DNA of 64,000 nucleotides from Herminiimonas sp. (GCF_030655415.1 NZ_JAURVN010000015.1:186001-250000), one strand, 5' to 3'. Shown: positions 45,275 through 56,074, counted from the first letter of the stretch. The notes: generated by a model not told the origin, from the sequence alone. A program made the numbers and translations.

Positions 45275-46126
45275 TCAGAAATCCAGTTCAACTTCAACGT
45301 TCTGTCCGACGCGTATCACTTGCCCTTCGCCGCTCAGCAAAACGGTATTCATGCCGAACGTGATGCGGTCATCCATTTTGGGATTGGTGCGATAGGTTTG
45401 CAGAATATCCAGCGGGTCGGGGCCGAATTCGCCGCTTTCCTGATTGATGGATGGAATCGGGCAGCGCGGCGAAGGTTTGACTGGCTTCAGGTTTGCCTCG
45501 CCGATGGTGTACGAGATCGCGAAATCTTCTTCGAAGGCTGCAATATCGCTGAATACTATATTCGGACGGAAGCGATTCATAGGCAACGCAGCACGTCCTT
45601 GCGCGACCAGTTTTTCATTCAAATCATCCAGTGAACCAGTGCCGATTACCAGCATCGGGAAACCATCAGAGAACAGCGTCGGCGCTTCAAGCTCCTTGGT
45701 CCATTCTTTACTGGCGAGCCGTGTAGCGTCAGGATGAAAGCGCACCAATCTGCAAGAAGTGCCTAAGGCATTCGAGAACCACAACGCTGTCGTGTCGTCG
45801 CAATCATAGGCAGCGACTTCATCGTCCCAGACTTTTACGCGTACGACTTTTTCATCTGCTGGATCGGGCAGATCCAAGGGAATTTCAAAGCGCAGCATGC
45901 CCGGCGAACGCAGTTCCAACGTGTCGGCCTTGATGCGTGGTTCGATCAACGCCATCTTTGGAAATTCGCGTTGCGTCAGTGCTTGCCAGTTCTCATCGAC
46001 TATCATCCACTCGCGATCATAAATATGCTGGCTCATCAAACCGGCTGGCGTCAACGTCGCTTCGCGCAAAGAAATGCCTGCGCAGGATTTGATCGGATAC
46101 AGATTGAGTTCGGTAAGTAATGGCAT
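45275..46126 (-). CDS. MOSC domain protein (YcbX/mARC-like), left copy
   Basis: 283 residues. An N-terminal beta-barrel (LTELNLYPIKSCAGISLREA) is followed by a MOSC domain ending with SPRCPIPSINQESGEFGPDPLDIL, whose cysteine is the expected molybdenum ligand. Relatives reduce N-hydroxylated compounds with a molybdenum cofactor and a separate electron carrier. The ATG at 46126 starts MPLLTEL. The frame runs on past the mirror axis to 46237; those 37 extra codons are read partly from mirrored DNA and should be ignored. The true promoter region is disrupted by the turn-around. Confidence 0.88.
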   Translation of the reverse strand: MPLLTELNLYPIKSCAGISLREATLTPAGLMSQHIYDREWMIVDENWQALTQREFPKMALIEPRIKADTLELRSPGMLRFEIPLDLPDPADEKVVRVKVWDDEVAAYDCDDTTALWFSNALGTSCRLVRFHPDATRLASKEWTKELEAPTLFSDGFPMLVIGTGSLDDLNEKLVAQGRAALPMNRFRPNIVFSDIAAFEEDFAISYTIGEANLKPVKPSPRCPIPSINQESGEFGPDPLDILQTYRTNPKMDDRITFGMNTVLLSGEGQVIRVGQNVEVELDF

Positions 46127-46156
46127 GGATGGCGTGTGCTTTTCGAAATTATCTAG

Positions 46157-46200
46157 AAAATTGCCGCTGGTTTCGATGCATCGAAACCAGCGGCAATTTT
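46157..46200. repeat. Mirror axis hairpin
   Basis: The 44-nt core around the axis resembles a natural rho-independent terminator: A-run, GC-rich arm GCCGCTGGTTTCGA, TGCA centre, matching arm and T-run. It may be the natural hairpin at which the sequence folded back, while the rest of the mirror is artefactual. Confidence 0.6.
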
Positions 46201-46230
46201 CTAGATAATTTCGAAAAGCACACGCCATCC

Positions 46231-47082
46231 ATGCCATTACTTACCGAACTCAATCTGTATCCGATCAAATCCTGCGCAGGCATTTCTTTGCGCGAAGCGA
46301 CGTTGACGCCAGCCGGTTTGATGAGCCAGCATATTTATGATCGCGAGTGGATGATAGTCGATGAGAACTGGCAAGCACTGACGCAACGCGAATTTCCAAA
46401 GATGGCGTTGATCGAACCACGCATCAAGGCCGACACGTTGGAACTGCGTTCGCCGGGCATGCTGCGCTTTGAAATTCCCTTGGATCTGCCCGATCCAGCA
46501 GATGAAAAAGTCGTACGCGTAAAAGTCTGGGACGATGAAGTCGCTGCCTATGATTGCGACGACACGACAGCGTTGTGGTTCTCGAATGCCTTAGGCACTT
46601 CTTGCAGATTGGTGCGCTTTCATCCTGACGCTACACGGCTCGCCAGTAAAGAATGGACCAAGGAGCTTGAAGCGCCGACGCTGTTCTCTGATGGTTTCCC
46701 GATGCTGGTAATCGGCACTGGTTCACTGGATGATTTGAATGAAAAACTGGTCGCGCAAGGACGTGCTGCGTTGCCTATGAATCGCTTCCGTCCGAATATA
46801 GTATTCAGCGATATTGCAGCCTTCGAAGAAGATTTCGCGATCTCGTACACCATCGGCGAGGCAAACCTGAAGCCAGTCAAACCTTCGCCGCGCTGCCCGA
46901 TTCCATCCATCAATCAGGAAAGCGGCGAATTCGGCCCCGACCCGCTGGATATTCTGCAAACCTATCGCACCAATCCCAAAATGGATGACCGCATCACGTT
47001 CGGCATGAATACCGTTTTGCTGAGCGGCGAAGGGCAAGTGATACGCGTCGGACAGAACGTTGAAGTTGAACTGGATTTCTGA
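46231..47082 (+). CDS. MOSC domain protein, mirror copy
   Basis: Identical 283-residue product to the gene at 45275-46126, starting at the ATG at 46231, 52 bp from the mirror axis. The two copies diverge from the axis, so neither has an independent upstream region beyond it. Probably the same gene seen twice. Confidence 0.85.
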   Translation: MPLLTELNLYPIKSCAGISLREATLTPAGLMSQHIYDREWMIVDENWQALTQREFPKMALIEPRIKADTLELRSPGMLRFEIPLDLPDPADEKVVRVKVWDDEVAAYDCDDTTALWFSNALGTSCRLVRFHPDATRLASKEWTKELEAPTLFSDGFPMLVIGTGSLDDLNEKLVAQGRAALPMNRFRPNIVFSDIAAFEEDFAISYTIGEANLKPVKPSPRCPIPSINQESGEFGPDPLDILQTYRTNPKMDDRITFGMNTVLLSGEGQVIRVGQNVEVELDF

Positions 47083-47259
47083 AGCAATTGCTCCGGAGTT
47101 GCTTGCAACACGAATGATCTTCGGCTTTATGCACTTGAATTGGGATTAAAGCGATCTTAACTGCGCACAAAAATTGCTATACAACAAGCATCGGCGTAGT
47201 ATGCAGCACTTAATCTATTGCTATTTTCATAGCGCCTCTGCCCTTGCAGTTTTAATCTG

Positions 47260-48351
47260 ATGTCCATGACGAACACGCTGACTAACGAAAATTCGCAGTT
47301 ACGCAATCAGTTGAAACTACTGCTGGAGCAGGCGCATCGCAATCAGCAGATCATGCAGCGCTACCAGGAATTCGACCTGGAATTCATCAGCTCGAACACC
47401 TTCCAGGAATTAATCGACAGCGTTTTCGATACGCTCACGGAAGCATCCGAACTGGATGTCGTCACACTCTCGCTGATTGATCCTGATGCAGAAATTCGCC
47501 GAATCCTGACCGATTTGCGCATTGATGTCAGCGACTATCCAAATCTGCTTTTCATCGAACAAGGCATAGACGAAATCACGCATCCTGCACGCAAGCCGTC
47601 TATCGGTCCGTACACGATGCAGCATCGCCGACTGTTCCCAGATACCGTATTAAAACCAAAGAGCGTCGCAATACTGCCGCTGATACGCCGCAATGCGCTA
47701 ATAGGTTGGCTGAGTCTGGGCAGTCTTGATCCCGAGCGTTTTACTTCGGGCATGGCGAGTGATTTTTTACAGCACCGCGCATCAATCGTCGCGATTTGCG
47801 TAGAAAACGTCATCAACAATGAACGGCTACAACACATAGGTCTGACTGATCCGTTGACCGGCGTGAACAATCGCCGCTATGTTGAGCGACGCCTATTGGA
47901 AGAAGTCGGACGCACGCAGCGTCATGGTTATTCGCTGTCGGCGATGTATATCGATCTGGATTTTTTCAAGAAGGTGAATGACAACTACGGCCATCAAGGC
48001 GGCGATGAGGTGCTGCGTGAAGTTGCAGCGCGCATCAAGGCAGAGTTGCGCTTGAGCGATGCGTTAGGTCGTTTTGGCGGTGAAGAATTTGTCGTGTTGC
48101 TGATCGATGCATCGCTGGATGCGGCCGTGGCAGTTGCTGAGCGCATACGCGCGAGTATTTGCAATACACCGATCAAGTTGACGAGCGGTGAGAATCTACG
48201 TTCAACCGTTTCCATCGGCGTATCCAACCTCAAGGCCATAGGCCGCAAGGAAGAAACCGCAGCGGCAGCACAACAATTTTTGGCGAAGGCGGATCAGGCT
48301 TTATATCTCGCCAAGCAAGGTGGCAGAAACAAAGTGGTAAGCTCGGAGTAA
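47260..48351 (+). CDS. DUF484/GAF-GGDEF diguanylate cyclase, mirror copy
   Basis: Identical to 44006-45097, with intact GGEEF and I-site. Convergent with the mirrored ferredoxin gene through the same terminator. Confidence 0.87.
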   Translation: MSMTNTLTNENSQLRNQLKLLLEQAHRNQQIMQRYQEFDLEFISSNTFQELIDSVFDTLTEASELDVVTLSLIDPDAEIRRILTDLRIDVSDYPNLLFIEQGIDEITHPARKPSIGPYTMQHRRLFPDTVLKPKSVAILPLIRRNALIGWLSLGSLDPERFTSGMASDFLQHRASIVAICVENVINNERLQHIGLTDPLTGVNNRRYVERRLLEEVGRTQRHGYSLSAMYIDLDFFKKVNDNYGHQGGDEVLREVAARIKAELRLSDALGRFGGEEFVVLLIDASLDAAVAVAERIRASICNTPIKLTSGENLRSTVSIGVSNLKAIGRKEETAAAAQQFLAKADQALYLAKQGGRNKVVSSE

Positions 48352-48389
48352 TTGTCGGCGCAGACTGAAATCAAATTGAATACGCAATA

Positions 48390-48416
48390 AAAAAAGGACC
48401 AATGATTGGTCCTTTT
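48390..48416. terminator. Bidirectional terminator, mirror copy
   Basis: Reverse complement of 43941-43967, between the mirrored GGDEF and ferredoxin genes. Confidence 0.85.
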
Positions 48417-48434
48417 TCTATTGCGCTGCTATTT

Positions 48435-48817
<383 letters not shown>

Positions 48818-48835
48818 GACAACTCCAGTTTCAGC

Positions 48836-49333
48836 TTACTTTTGCTCCAGCGCTTGTGCCGCGATTTTCTCTTTCAGCCATTTGTCGACTGATGGGAAAA
48901 CAAACTTCGACACGTCGCCACCGAGTGCAGCGATCTCACGAACTATCGTACCAGAGATGAATTGATACTGATCGGACGGGGTCAGGAACAGCGTTTCGAC
49001 GTCGGGCAACAGGTAGCGATTCATGCCAGCCATCTGGAATTCATATTCGAAATCCGATACCGCGCGCAAACCACGCACGATCACGCGTGCATCGTGGCGA
49101 CGAACAAAATCTTTCAGTAAGCCGGAGAAACTTTCGACATGCACGTTCGGATAGTGACCAAGCACTTCATTCGAAATGGTCAGGCGTTCTTCCAGCGAAA
49201 AGAATGGTTTTTTGTTCTTGCTGTCGGCAACGCCGACAATCAACTTGTCGAACAAACCTGATGCGCGACGTACCAGGTCTTCGTGTCCACGTGTCAGTGG
49301 ATCGAATGTTCCTGGATAAATGGCTGTGACCAT
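48836..49333 (-). CDS. coaD: Phosphopantetheine adenylyltransferase, mirror copy
   Basis: Identical 165-residue CoaD to 43024-43521. A second exact copy of an essential single-copy gene is unexpected and supports the artefact reading of this arm. Confidence 0.9.
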   Translation of the reverse strand: MVTAIYPGTFDPLTRGHEDLVRRASGLFDKLIVGVADSKNKKPFFSLEERLTISNEVLGHYPNVHVESFSGLLKDFVRRHDARVIVRGLRAVSDFEYEFQMAGMNRYLLPDVETLFLTPSDQYQFISGTIVREIAALGGDVSKFVFPSVDKWLKEKIAAQALEQK

Positions 49334-49493
49334 GATGGCTCCCGTATGGTGGCTAAGTGTCAGCTGGCGGACAAAGCACGCGGCAGATGCGCCGGTTGAA
49401 GGGGCAATATGAGCGTTTTGCTTCTGGTTCCGGCATAGCGCAGTACGACACTATGGGCACCGCAAATAAACTGAAAGCGCATTATGCCTGAAG

Positions 49494-50147
49494 TTAGGCG
49501 AGTTTTTTCGCTTGCAAAAGATGGTAAAAAACCAATCCTGCATTGTCTGCGCGCACGACTTCCCAGCCTTGCAGCCAATCAGGAGGCGTCTCACCATCAA
49601 GAGCCACTTCAGATTCGACATAAATCAAACCGCCGTCCGCCAACAAAGGCGCGCACACCGGCAATATTTTGGCGAGCCAGTTTTGAAGATACGGCGGATC
49701 CAGAAAAATCAGATTGAATTGACCGTTGCCCCCGCGTGCCTGCATACCTTGTGCTGCCGCGAAAGCGTCACCGCGCACAATGCTAACTTGATCAGCGCGC
49801 AGTTTTTCCTTGGTCGCTTCGAGTTGTCGTACTGCAGGTGTATGCATTTCTACCATCACGACTTGCTCCGCACCGCGACTTGCCGCTTCAAAGCCGAGCA
49901 CGCCGGTACCGGCAAACAGATCCAGGCATTTAAGCTTGCTCCAGTTGCCGTCGATCAAATGATTGATCCAGTTGAATACTGTTTCGCGCACACGATCCGG
50001 CGTAGGCCGCAAACCTTCTGCATCGAGAACGACGAGCGGCGTGCGCTTCCATTGCCCGCCTATGATGCGCACCTGGTGCGTCATGACGGGACGCGGTAGG
50101 CGCTTGGGGGCAGGTTTAGGCGGTTTATTACGTATCTTTTTGGACAT
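49494..50147 (-). CDS. rsmD: RsmD 16S rRNA methyltransferase, mirror copy
   Basis: Identical to 42210-42863, with the same start choice and the same FLDPPY catalytic motif. Confidence 0.88.
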   Translation of the reverse strand: MSKKIRNKPPKPAPKRLPRPVMTHQVRIIGGQWKRTPLVVLDAEGLRPTPDRVRETVFNWINHLIDGNWSKLKCLDLFAGTGVLGFEAASRGAEQVVMVEMHTPAVRQLEATKEKLRADQVSIVRGDAFAAAQGMQARGGNGQFNLIFLDPPYLQNWLAKILPVCAPLLADGGLIYVESEVALDGETPPDWLQGWEVVRADNAGLVFYHLLQAKKLA

Positions 50148-50265
50148 GAGTGACGATGCAATGGAACGGTGTGATTGAAACCACGCGCTGAAAAGTGCGC
50201 GCAGCATGGATTGTAATGACTACGCTCCATGCAAGCCAGCGTGGCGTCTATCTATCTGCCCATGC

Positions 50266-51588
50266 TTACTTATCCGCGCCTGTTTCTGCTCCTACGACCA
50301 CTATCGATAATTTATCCATTTGCAGCTTGCGATTGAATGCATCCTTGACCTGAGCCGTCGTCACCGCAGCCACTTTCGCGGTCCAGGTATCCAGATAATC
50401 CAGCGGCAACTGGTAAAAACCAATCGCGGCAATATTCTCGAGTATCTTTTTATTGCTATCGATACGTAACGAAAAACCACCGATCAAATTATCCTTCGCG
50501 CCTTTCAATTCCGCTGCGGTCGGGCCATCACGCAAAAATTCAGTCATCGTATCGCGCGTCACTTTCAATGCTTCGCTAGCTTGTTCTTTTTTGGTTTGCA
50601 AACCAATCTGGAAAGGTCCTGGTTGCGCCATCGGATTAAAGTAGCTGCTGACGCCGTAAGTCAGGCCACGTTTTTCACGCACCTGCTGCATCAAGCGCGA
50701 AGCAAAACCGCCACCGCCTAATACATAATTGCCGACCGTTAGCGCGAAGTGATCAGGATCGTGACGCGCCATCGCTGGCATACCGATCAAGATATGCGCT
50801 TGCGACGCTTGATGCGGGATACGTTCTTCTGCACCTTTCGCGACTGGCACTACCGGCAAATTCGGCAACGCAGCTCCTTGCGGCAAACGTCGCGTGAGTT
50901 CCTGCGCAATTTTGTCTGCCTGCTCACGCGTGACATCGCCTATCAATGCGACCACTGCACGGTTCGCCACGTAATGCGCAGTATGGAAAGCCAGCAAATC
51001 GTCACGCGTAATTGCCGTCACCGATTCCACTGTCAGTTGCTGTCCGTACGGATGAGCGCCATACAACAAGCGCGAAAATGCTTTGTCGGCAATCGCTTCC
51101 GGCTGCGTCAAACTTTCTTTGATCGAAGCAATCGTGCGCGCCTTATCGCGCGTCAAAAATTCTTGCGGAAAGCTGGGCTCAGCCAGTAAACGTCCCACCA
51201 ATGGCACCGCAACTTCACGTTCCGACACCAGCGTTCGCAAGGTCACACCAGAACGATCGTCGTCAAGTCTGGCGCCACGGATAGCTGCCGTATCAGCAAA
51301 CGCATCGGAGATTTGCGCCTCGCTCAGCGCTAACTCATTCGACGTTTGTGCTGCACGAATGCCGCGTGCCAGCATCGCATTCGTCAACGCGGCAACGCCT
51401 GATTTTCCAGTTGGGTCACGACGCGCACCGGCATCGAAATCAACACTCAGATCGAGAATCGGAATCGTGTGATTTTCGACAAACAACACGCGCGCGCCAT
51501 TCGGTAAGGTCCACGATTGAATCTGTAATGCAGCGTGAGAAATACTGCATGCGGCACATAAGGCCAAGCCTGTAATTATTTTAAACAT
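50266..51588 (-). CDS. Non-catalytic M16 peptidase subunit, mirror copy
   Basis: Identical 440-residue product to 40769-42091, lacking HxxEH. Located 57 bp after the mirrored catalytic subunit. Confidence 0.87.
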   Translation of the reverse strand: MFKIITGLALCAACSISHAALQIQSWTLPNGARVLFVENHTIPILDLSVDFDAGARRDPTGKSGVAALTNAMLARGIRAAQTSNELALSEAQISDAFADTAAIRGARLDDDRSGVTLRTLVSEREVAVPLVGRLLAEPSFPQEFLTRDKARTIASIKESLTQPEAIADKAFSRLLYGAHPYGQQLTVESVTAITRDDLLAFHTAHYVANRAVVALIGDVTREQADKIAQELTRRLPQGAALPNLPVVPVAKGAEERIPHQASQAHILIGMPAMARHDPDHFALTVGNYVLGGGGFASRLMQQVREKRGLTYGVSSYFNPMAQPGPFQIGLQTKKEQASEALKVTRDTMTEFLRDGPTAAELKGAKDNLIGGFSLRIDSNKKILENIAAIGFYQLPLDYLDTWTAKVAAVTTAQVKDAFNRKLQMDKLSIVVVGAETGADK

Positions 51589-51645
51589 GGGACTCCAGAA
51601 ATACTTGTTTAGTTTTGAACGCAGCTAAAAGCGATACCACCGCTA

Positions 51646-53007
51646 TCAACGTAGCGGACCGCTTGCTGCTGGCGCGACAGGTTTTTTATCCGCCATCGGC
51701 AAAGGCACCAAGGTCGCCACCGTCAACGCCTCATCGCCAAAATACTTCTGCGCCACTGCCTGCACTTGTTGCGGCGTCACCGCACGCAAGCGCTCAATAA
51801 TTAAATCGATATCCTTGTACGACAGACCCGACATTTCCATCGCGCCAATTTCCATCGCCTGACCAAATACTGAATCGCGTTTGTAAACCTGGCCTGCAAT
51901 CAACTGCGTTTTCACCCGCTTCAATTCAGCTTCCGATACGCCATCGGTGGCGATACGTGTCACTTCAGCACGCAATTGTTTTTCCAGTTGTTCAGTTGTA
52001 TTGCCAGCCGCCGGCGAGCCATCCAGCAAAAACATCACTGGCCCACGGGCGATACCAGAATACGAAGCGCCAACTTCATTCGCAACACGATCTGTACGAA
52101 CCAGCTTGGCGGTCAGACGTGCATTGTCGTAACCATCCAGCACGGCTGCCAACACATCGAGCGCGAAGGCGTCGTCATCTTTTTTGACATCCTTCAAAGC
52201 AGGCACTTTGAATGCCAATACGACATAGGGATTTTCTGCTGGAGCTTTAACGGTCACGCGTTTGATACCGAATTGCGGCGGCTCGTTTTGCGGACGGGTA
52301 CGCGTCAAGGTTCTGCCCGCATAGTTGCCAAAGTATTTTTCTGCGAGTTTAAAAACCTGTTTCGCATCGACATCGCCGGACACAACCATCGTCGCGTTGT
52401 TCGGCACATACCAAGCGTCATGCCAGGCTTTTACATCGGCGACGGTCATGTTTTCCAAATCATCCATCCAGCCTATGACCGGATTGCGATATGGATGCGC
52501 GGCGTAGGCAGTCGCGGTCAATGCTTCCTGCACCATTGCGATAGGCTGGTCGTCGGTACGCAGGCGGCGCTCTTCCATCACGACGCGGATTTCTTTGGCG
52601 AATTCATTTTTGTCGAATTGCAGATTGACCATGCGGTCGGCTTCCAGCGCCATCACGGCCTCGAGCTTGGATTTCTCGATTTGCTGGAAATAAGCGGTGT
52701 AATCCTTGCTGGTAAATGCGTTTTCACGGCCGCCTAGTTCGGCAACACGCTTGCTGAATTCCCCTACTTTCAGCTTCTTGGTGCCTTTAAACATCATGTG
52801 TTCCAGCGCATGTGCGACGCCCGTCGTACCGTTGCGCTCATCCACTGCGCCGACGCGATACCAGATCATGTGCGCCACTGTTGGTGCACGATGATCTTCG
52901 TTGACGATAATCTTCATGCCGTTTTTCAAAGTGAATTCTTCAGTCTGTGCGGCATGCGCAAATGACGTCGCCAAAATAATTGATCCTGCCAACAGCATTG
53001 TTTTCAT
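51646..53007 (-). CDS. Catalytic M16 zinc peptidase, mirror copy
   Basis: Identical 453-residue product to 39350-40711, with HALEH intact. Divergent from the mirrored ftsY. Confidence 0.88.
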   Translation of the reverse strand: MKTMLLAGSIILATSFAHAAQTEEFTLKNGMKIIVNEDHRAPTVAHMIWYRVGAVDERNGTTGVAHALEHMMFKGTKKLKVGEFSKRVAELGGRENAFTSKDYTAYFQQIEKSKLEAVMALEADRMVNLQFDKNEFAKEIRVVMEERRLRTDDQPIAMVQEALTATAYAAHPYRNPVIGWMDDLENMTVADVKAWHDAWYVPNNATMVVSGDVDAKQVFKLAEKYFGNYAGRTLTRTRPQNEPPQFGIKRVTVKAPAENPYVVLAFKVPALKDVKKDDDAFALDVLAAVLDGYDNARLTAKLVRTDRVANEVGASYSGIARGPVMFLLDGSPAAGNTTEQLEKQLRAEVTRIATDGVSEAELKRVKTQLIAGQVYKRDSVFGQAMEIGAMEMSGLSYKDIDLIIERLRAVTPQQVQAVAQKYFGDEALTVATLVPLPMADKKPVAPAASGPLR

Positions 53008-53119
53008 TGTTCTAATACGCAATTTGATAGCCTTCGCTCTGATAGAATACGTCGATTGTATCCGCTTGCCTGCAACACACCGGCAAGCGCCTGTGACCGC
53101 TGTTCTGACCCCATTCCCG

Positions 53120-54163
53120 ATGTTTAGTTTCTTCAAGAAAAAACCGCAAGAACCTGCACCGCTGGCGAACGCGCCTGTAACGCCGGCGCCAATTCCCGAA
53201 CCAGCTGTGTCTGCCGCAGTTGTAACGCCAACGGAAATCGTTGCCGCCGTTACGCCGGTAGAGCAAAAGCAATCATGGGTAGAGCGACTGAAAGTCGGGC
53301 TTTCCAAAACATCATCCCATTTGACGACATTATTTGTCGGCGCAAAAATCGGCGATGAATTATATGAAGAGCTGGAATCCGCATTATTGATGTCCGATGC
53401 GGGCGTCGATGCCACGCAATTCCTGCTCGATGAATTGAAGCGCAAGGTCAAGAATGAAAAACTGACCGAAGCCACACAAGTCAAAACGGCCTTACGCAGC
53501 TTGCTACTCGACATGCTGACGCCGCTGCAAAAGCCGTTGGTGCTAGGGCAACATCAACCTTTGGTCATCATGATCACCGGCGTCAATGGCGCGGGCAAAA
53601 CCACGACTATCGGCAAGCTCGCTAAACATCTGCAGGCGCACGGCCAATCTGTTTTGCTGGCAGCGGGCGATACCTTCCGTGCTGCCGCACGCGAGCAATT
53701 GACGGTATGGGGCGAGCGTAATAACGTGGCAGTAATCGCGCAAGAGTCTGGAGATCCGGCCGCAGTCGCTTTCGATGCGGTTCATTCTGCGCAAGCACGC
53801 GGCACGAATGTCGTGATGGTCGACACCGCCGGACGCCTGCCTACGCAATTGCATTTGATGGAAGAATTAAAGAAAATCAAACGCGTCACAGCCAAAGGCA
53901 TGGCGTCCGCGCCGCATGAGATTTTGCTGGTGATAGACGGCAACACCGGACAAAACGCGCTGACGCAAGTCAAAGCCTTTGACGATGCATTGGGCCTCAC
54001 CGGCTTGGTCGTCACCAAGCTCGACGGCACGGCCAAAGGTGGCGTACTTGCAGCGATTGCACGCGCACGACCGATACCGGTTTACTTTATCGGCGTCGGC
54101 GAACAAATCGAAGATCTGCAGCCATTCAATGCGCAGGAATTTGTAGAAGCTCTCTTGGGATAA
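53120..54163 (+). CDS. ftsY: SRP receptor FtsY, mirror copy
   Basis: Identical 347-residue product to 38194-39237. The frame's upstream extension to 52901 is rejected for the same reason as in the left arm. Confidence 0.9.
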   Translation: MFSFFKKKPQEPAPLANAPVTPAPIPEPAVSAAVVTPTEIVAAVTPVEQKQSWVERLKVGLSKTSSHLTTLFVGAKIGDELYEELESALLMSDAGVDATQFLLDELKRKVKNEKLTEATQVKTALRSLLLDMLTPLQKPLVLGQHQPLVIMITGVNGAGKTTTIGKLAKHLQAHGQSVLLAAGDTFRAAAREQLTVWGERNNVAVIAQESGDPAAVAFDAVHSAQARGTNVVMVDTAGRLPTQLHLMEELKKIKRVTAKGMASAPHEILLVIDGNTGQNALTQVKAFDDALGLTGLVVTKLDGTAKGGVLAAIARARPIPVYFIGVGEQIEDLQPFNAQEFVEALLG

Positions 54164-54173
54164 AGCGACATCG

Positions 54174-54857
54174 ATGATTGAATTTCGCCAGGTTTCAAAA
54201 AAATATACGCAAAACGTCACCGCGCTGTCCGACATCACACTGTCGGTCAACAAAGGCGAACTGGTCTTTCTGGCCGGCCCTTCCGGCGCTGGCAAATCCA
54301 CGCTATTGAAAATGATAGCCGCGATGGAAAGACCAACTGAAGGTACCGTCATCGTCAGCGGCCATGATATCGGTCGCATCAAAAATTCCGGCCTGCCTTA
54401 TCTGCGTCGCAATCTCGGTTTGATTTTTCAGCAACAACGCTTGCTGTCGGATCGTAATGTACTGGCGAATGTGATGTTGCCGTTAGTCGTCTGCGGTGCG
54501 TCACGCTCCGATGCAGAACGCCGCGCACGCGCTGCGCTGGATAAAGTCGGCCTGCTCGACAAAGCCAGCTCCGCACCGCAAACCTTATCCGGCGGCGAAC
54601 AACAACGCGTGTCGATTGCACGCGCCATCGTTAATCGTCCTCAAATTATTCTGGCAGATGAGCCGACCGCAAATCTGGATCGCGAGAGCGCCAACAAGGT
54701 ACTGGACGCGTTAAAAGCTTTTAACGCAGTCGGCGTTACTTGCCTGATTTCTACCCACGACGAACAATTTCTCGATACGGCAACGCGCGTGATTTATCTC
54801 GATCGCGGCAAGATTATCGAAAGCTGGCGCAGAACGACTCCGCAGGTGATGGCATGA
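54174..54857 (+). CDS. ftsE: FtsE ATPase, mirror copy
   Basis: Identical to 37500-38183. It starts 10 bp after the mirrored ftsY and overlaps ftsX by ATGA. Confidence 0.9.
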   Translation: MIEFRQVSKKYTQNVTALSDITLSVNKGELVFLAGPSGAGKSTLLKMIAAMERPTEGTVIVSGHDIGRIKNSGLPYLRRNLGLIFQQQRLLSDRNVLANVMLPLVVCGASRSDAERRARAALDKVGLLDKASSAPQTLSGGEQQRVSIARAIVNRPQIILADEPTANLDRESANKVLDALKAFNAVGVTCLISTHDEQFLDTATRVIYLDRGKIIESWRRTTPQVMA

Positions 54858-55780
54858 ATAGCTGGTTCAGACAACATCGTTTCGCGCTAGGCGATGCGTT
54901 TCGCCACTTGTTCAAAACACCGGGCAATTTTTTACTCAACGTATTGGTCGTGTCGATTGCATTAGCATTGCCATTTGCTGGTTTGACACTGATTGAAAAC
55001 GTCAGACCCGTATCCGAACAGTTAGCGGTTGAACCGGAAATCAGCATCTTCATGCAGATGGATGCATCGCGTGAACGCGCTACGGCGCTCGCACCGGAAA
55101 TCAAACGCATCGCGCAAGAAGCCAAACATCCGGTCAAGCTGGAATTCATTCCGCGCGAAAAAGCGCTCAGCACGCTGAAAGATAAAACCGGACTGGAAGA
55201 CGCCATCAGCACGCTAGGCGCGAATCCTTTGCCAGATGCCTACGTCGTCAAAATGACGGGCTTCCAGAACGATGACGACGCCAAGAAGATCAAGCAAATT
55301 ACTGAAAAACTGCAGGCCTTGAATGGCGTTGAATACGTGCAAATTGATTCGGCATGGGTGGAGCGTTTGGCAGCGCTGCTGCAAGTGATGCGCTTGGTGT
55401 TGCTATTCCTCGCTGCGACTTTGGGCGTGGTGGTGGTTGCCGTCGTGTTCAACACGATCCGTTTGCAAGTCATGACGCAGCGCGAAGAAATCGAAGTCTC
55501 GCGTCTGGTCGGCGCCACCGACTCTTTCATCTGCAGGCCGTTTTATTACACAGGCGCCCTGCTCGGTCTGATCGCTGGCGGCGTTGCGTTGATCGCGGTT
55601 GCGATTGCCTTGAATCCGCTCAACGCAGCTATCGCAGACTTTGCGCGGCTGTATGCGTCCGAATTCCGATTGGTTCCGCTTGATGTCAGCGCAACCTTGA
55701 TCATGTTGGCGGCCAGTGCTTTCCTCGGTTTGCTGGGAGCACTGTTATCGGTGCAGCGGCATTTGGCGCGACTGGCTTAA
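54854..55780 (+). CDS. ftsX: FtsX membrane protein, mirror copy
   Basis: Identical 308-residue product to 36577-37503, beginning MNSWFRQHRF. The frame's opening at 54740 lies inside ftsE and is not used. Confidence 0.89.
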   Translation: MNSWFRQHRFALGDAFRHLFKTPGNFLLNVLVVSIALALPFAGLTLIENVRPVSEQLAVEPEISIFMQMDASRERATALAPEIKRIAQEAKHPVKLEFIPREKALSTLKDKTGLEDAISTLGANPLPDAYVVKMTGFQNDDDAKKIKQITEKLQALNGVEYVQIDSAWVERLAALLQVMRLVLLFLAATLGVVVVAVVFNTIRLQVMTQREEIEVSRLVGATDSFICRPFYYTGALLGLIAGGVALIAVAIALNPLNAAIADFARLYASEFRLVPLDVSATLIMLAASAFLGLLGALLSVQRHLARLA

Positions 55781-55786
55781 AAATAC

Positions 55787-55816
55787 AAATAGCGCTTATC
55801 TTCATGAGCGCTATTT
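55787..55816 (+). terminator. Hairpin after ftsX, mirror copy
   Basis: Mirror of 36541-36570; 10-bp stem, 10-nt loop, no T-tract. Confidence 0.42.
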
Positions 55817-56074
55817 CAAATATGCCAAATTATTAATGTAAGCGCACACTAGCCTTTCAGGCGTCTGATGCGGCGACTTCCACGCAATAAAGTACTTTCC
55901 GCTCGGAAGTAAAAAGCACTTAAAAATCCTGCGAAAAAACATCCCTCACACGCAACTTCATAGCAGAAGTTCGCTCTAATTCTAGTAAGCCAAGATTTAT
56001 TGTGATCAAAAATGCAATAGCATTTTAGCTATCGGTCTAGTATAAAACGCTCATTAGCAGTCATTCGTAGAGAG

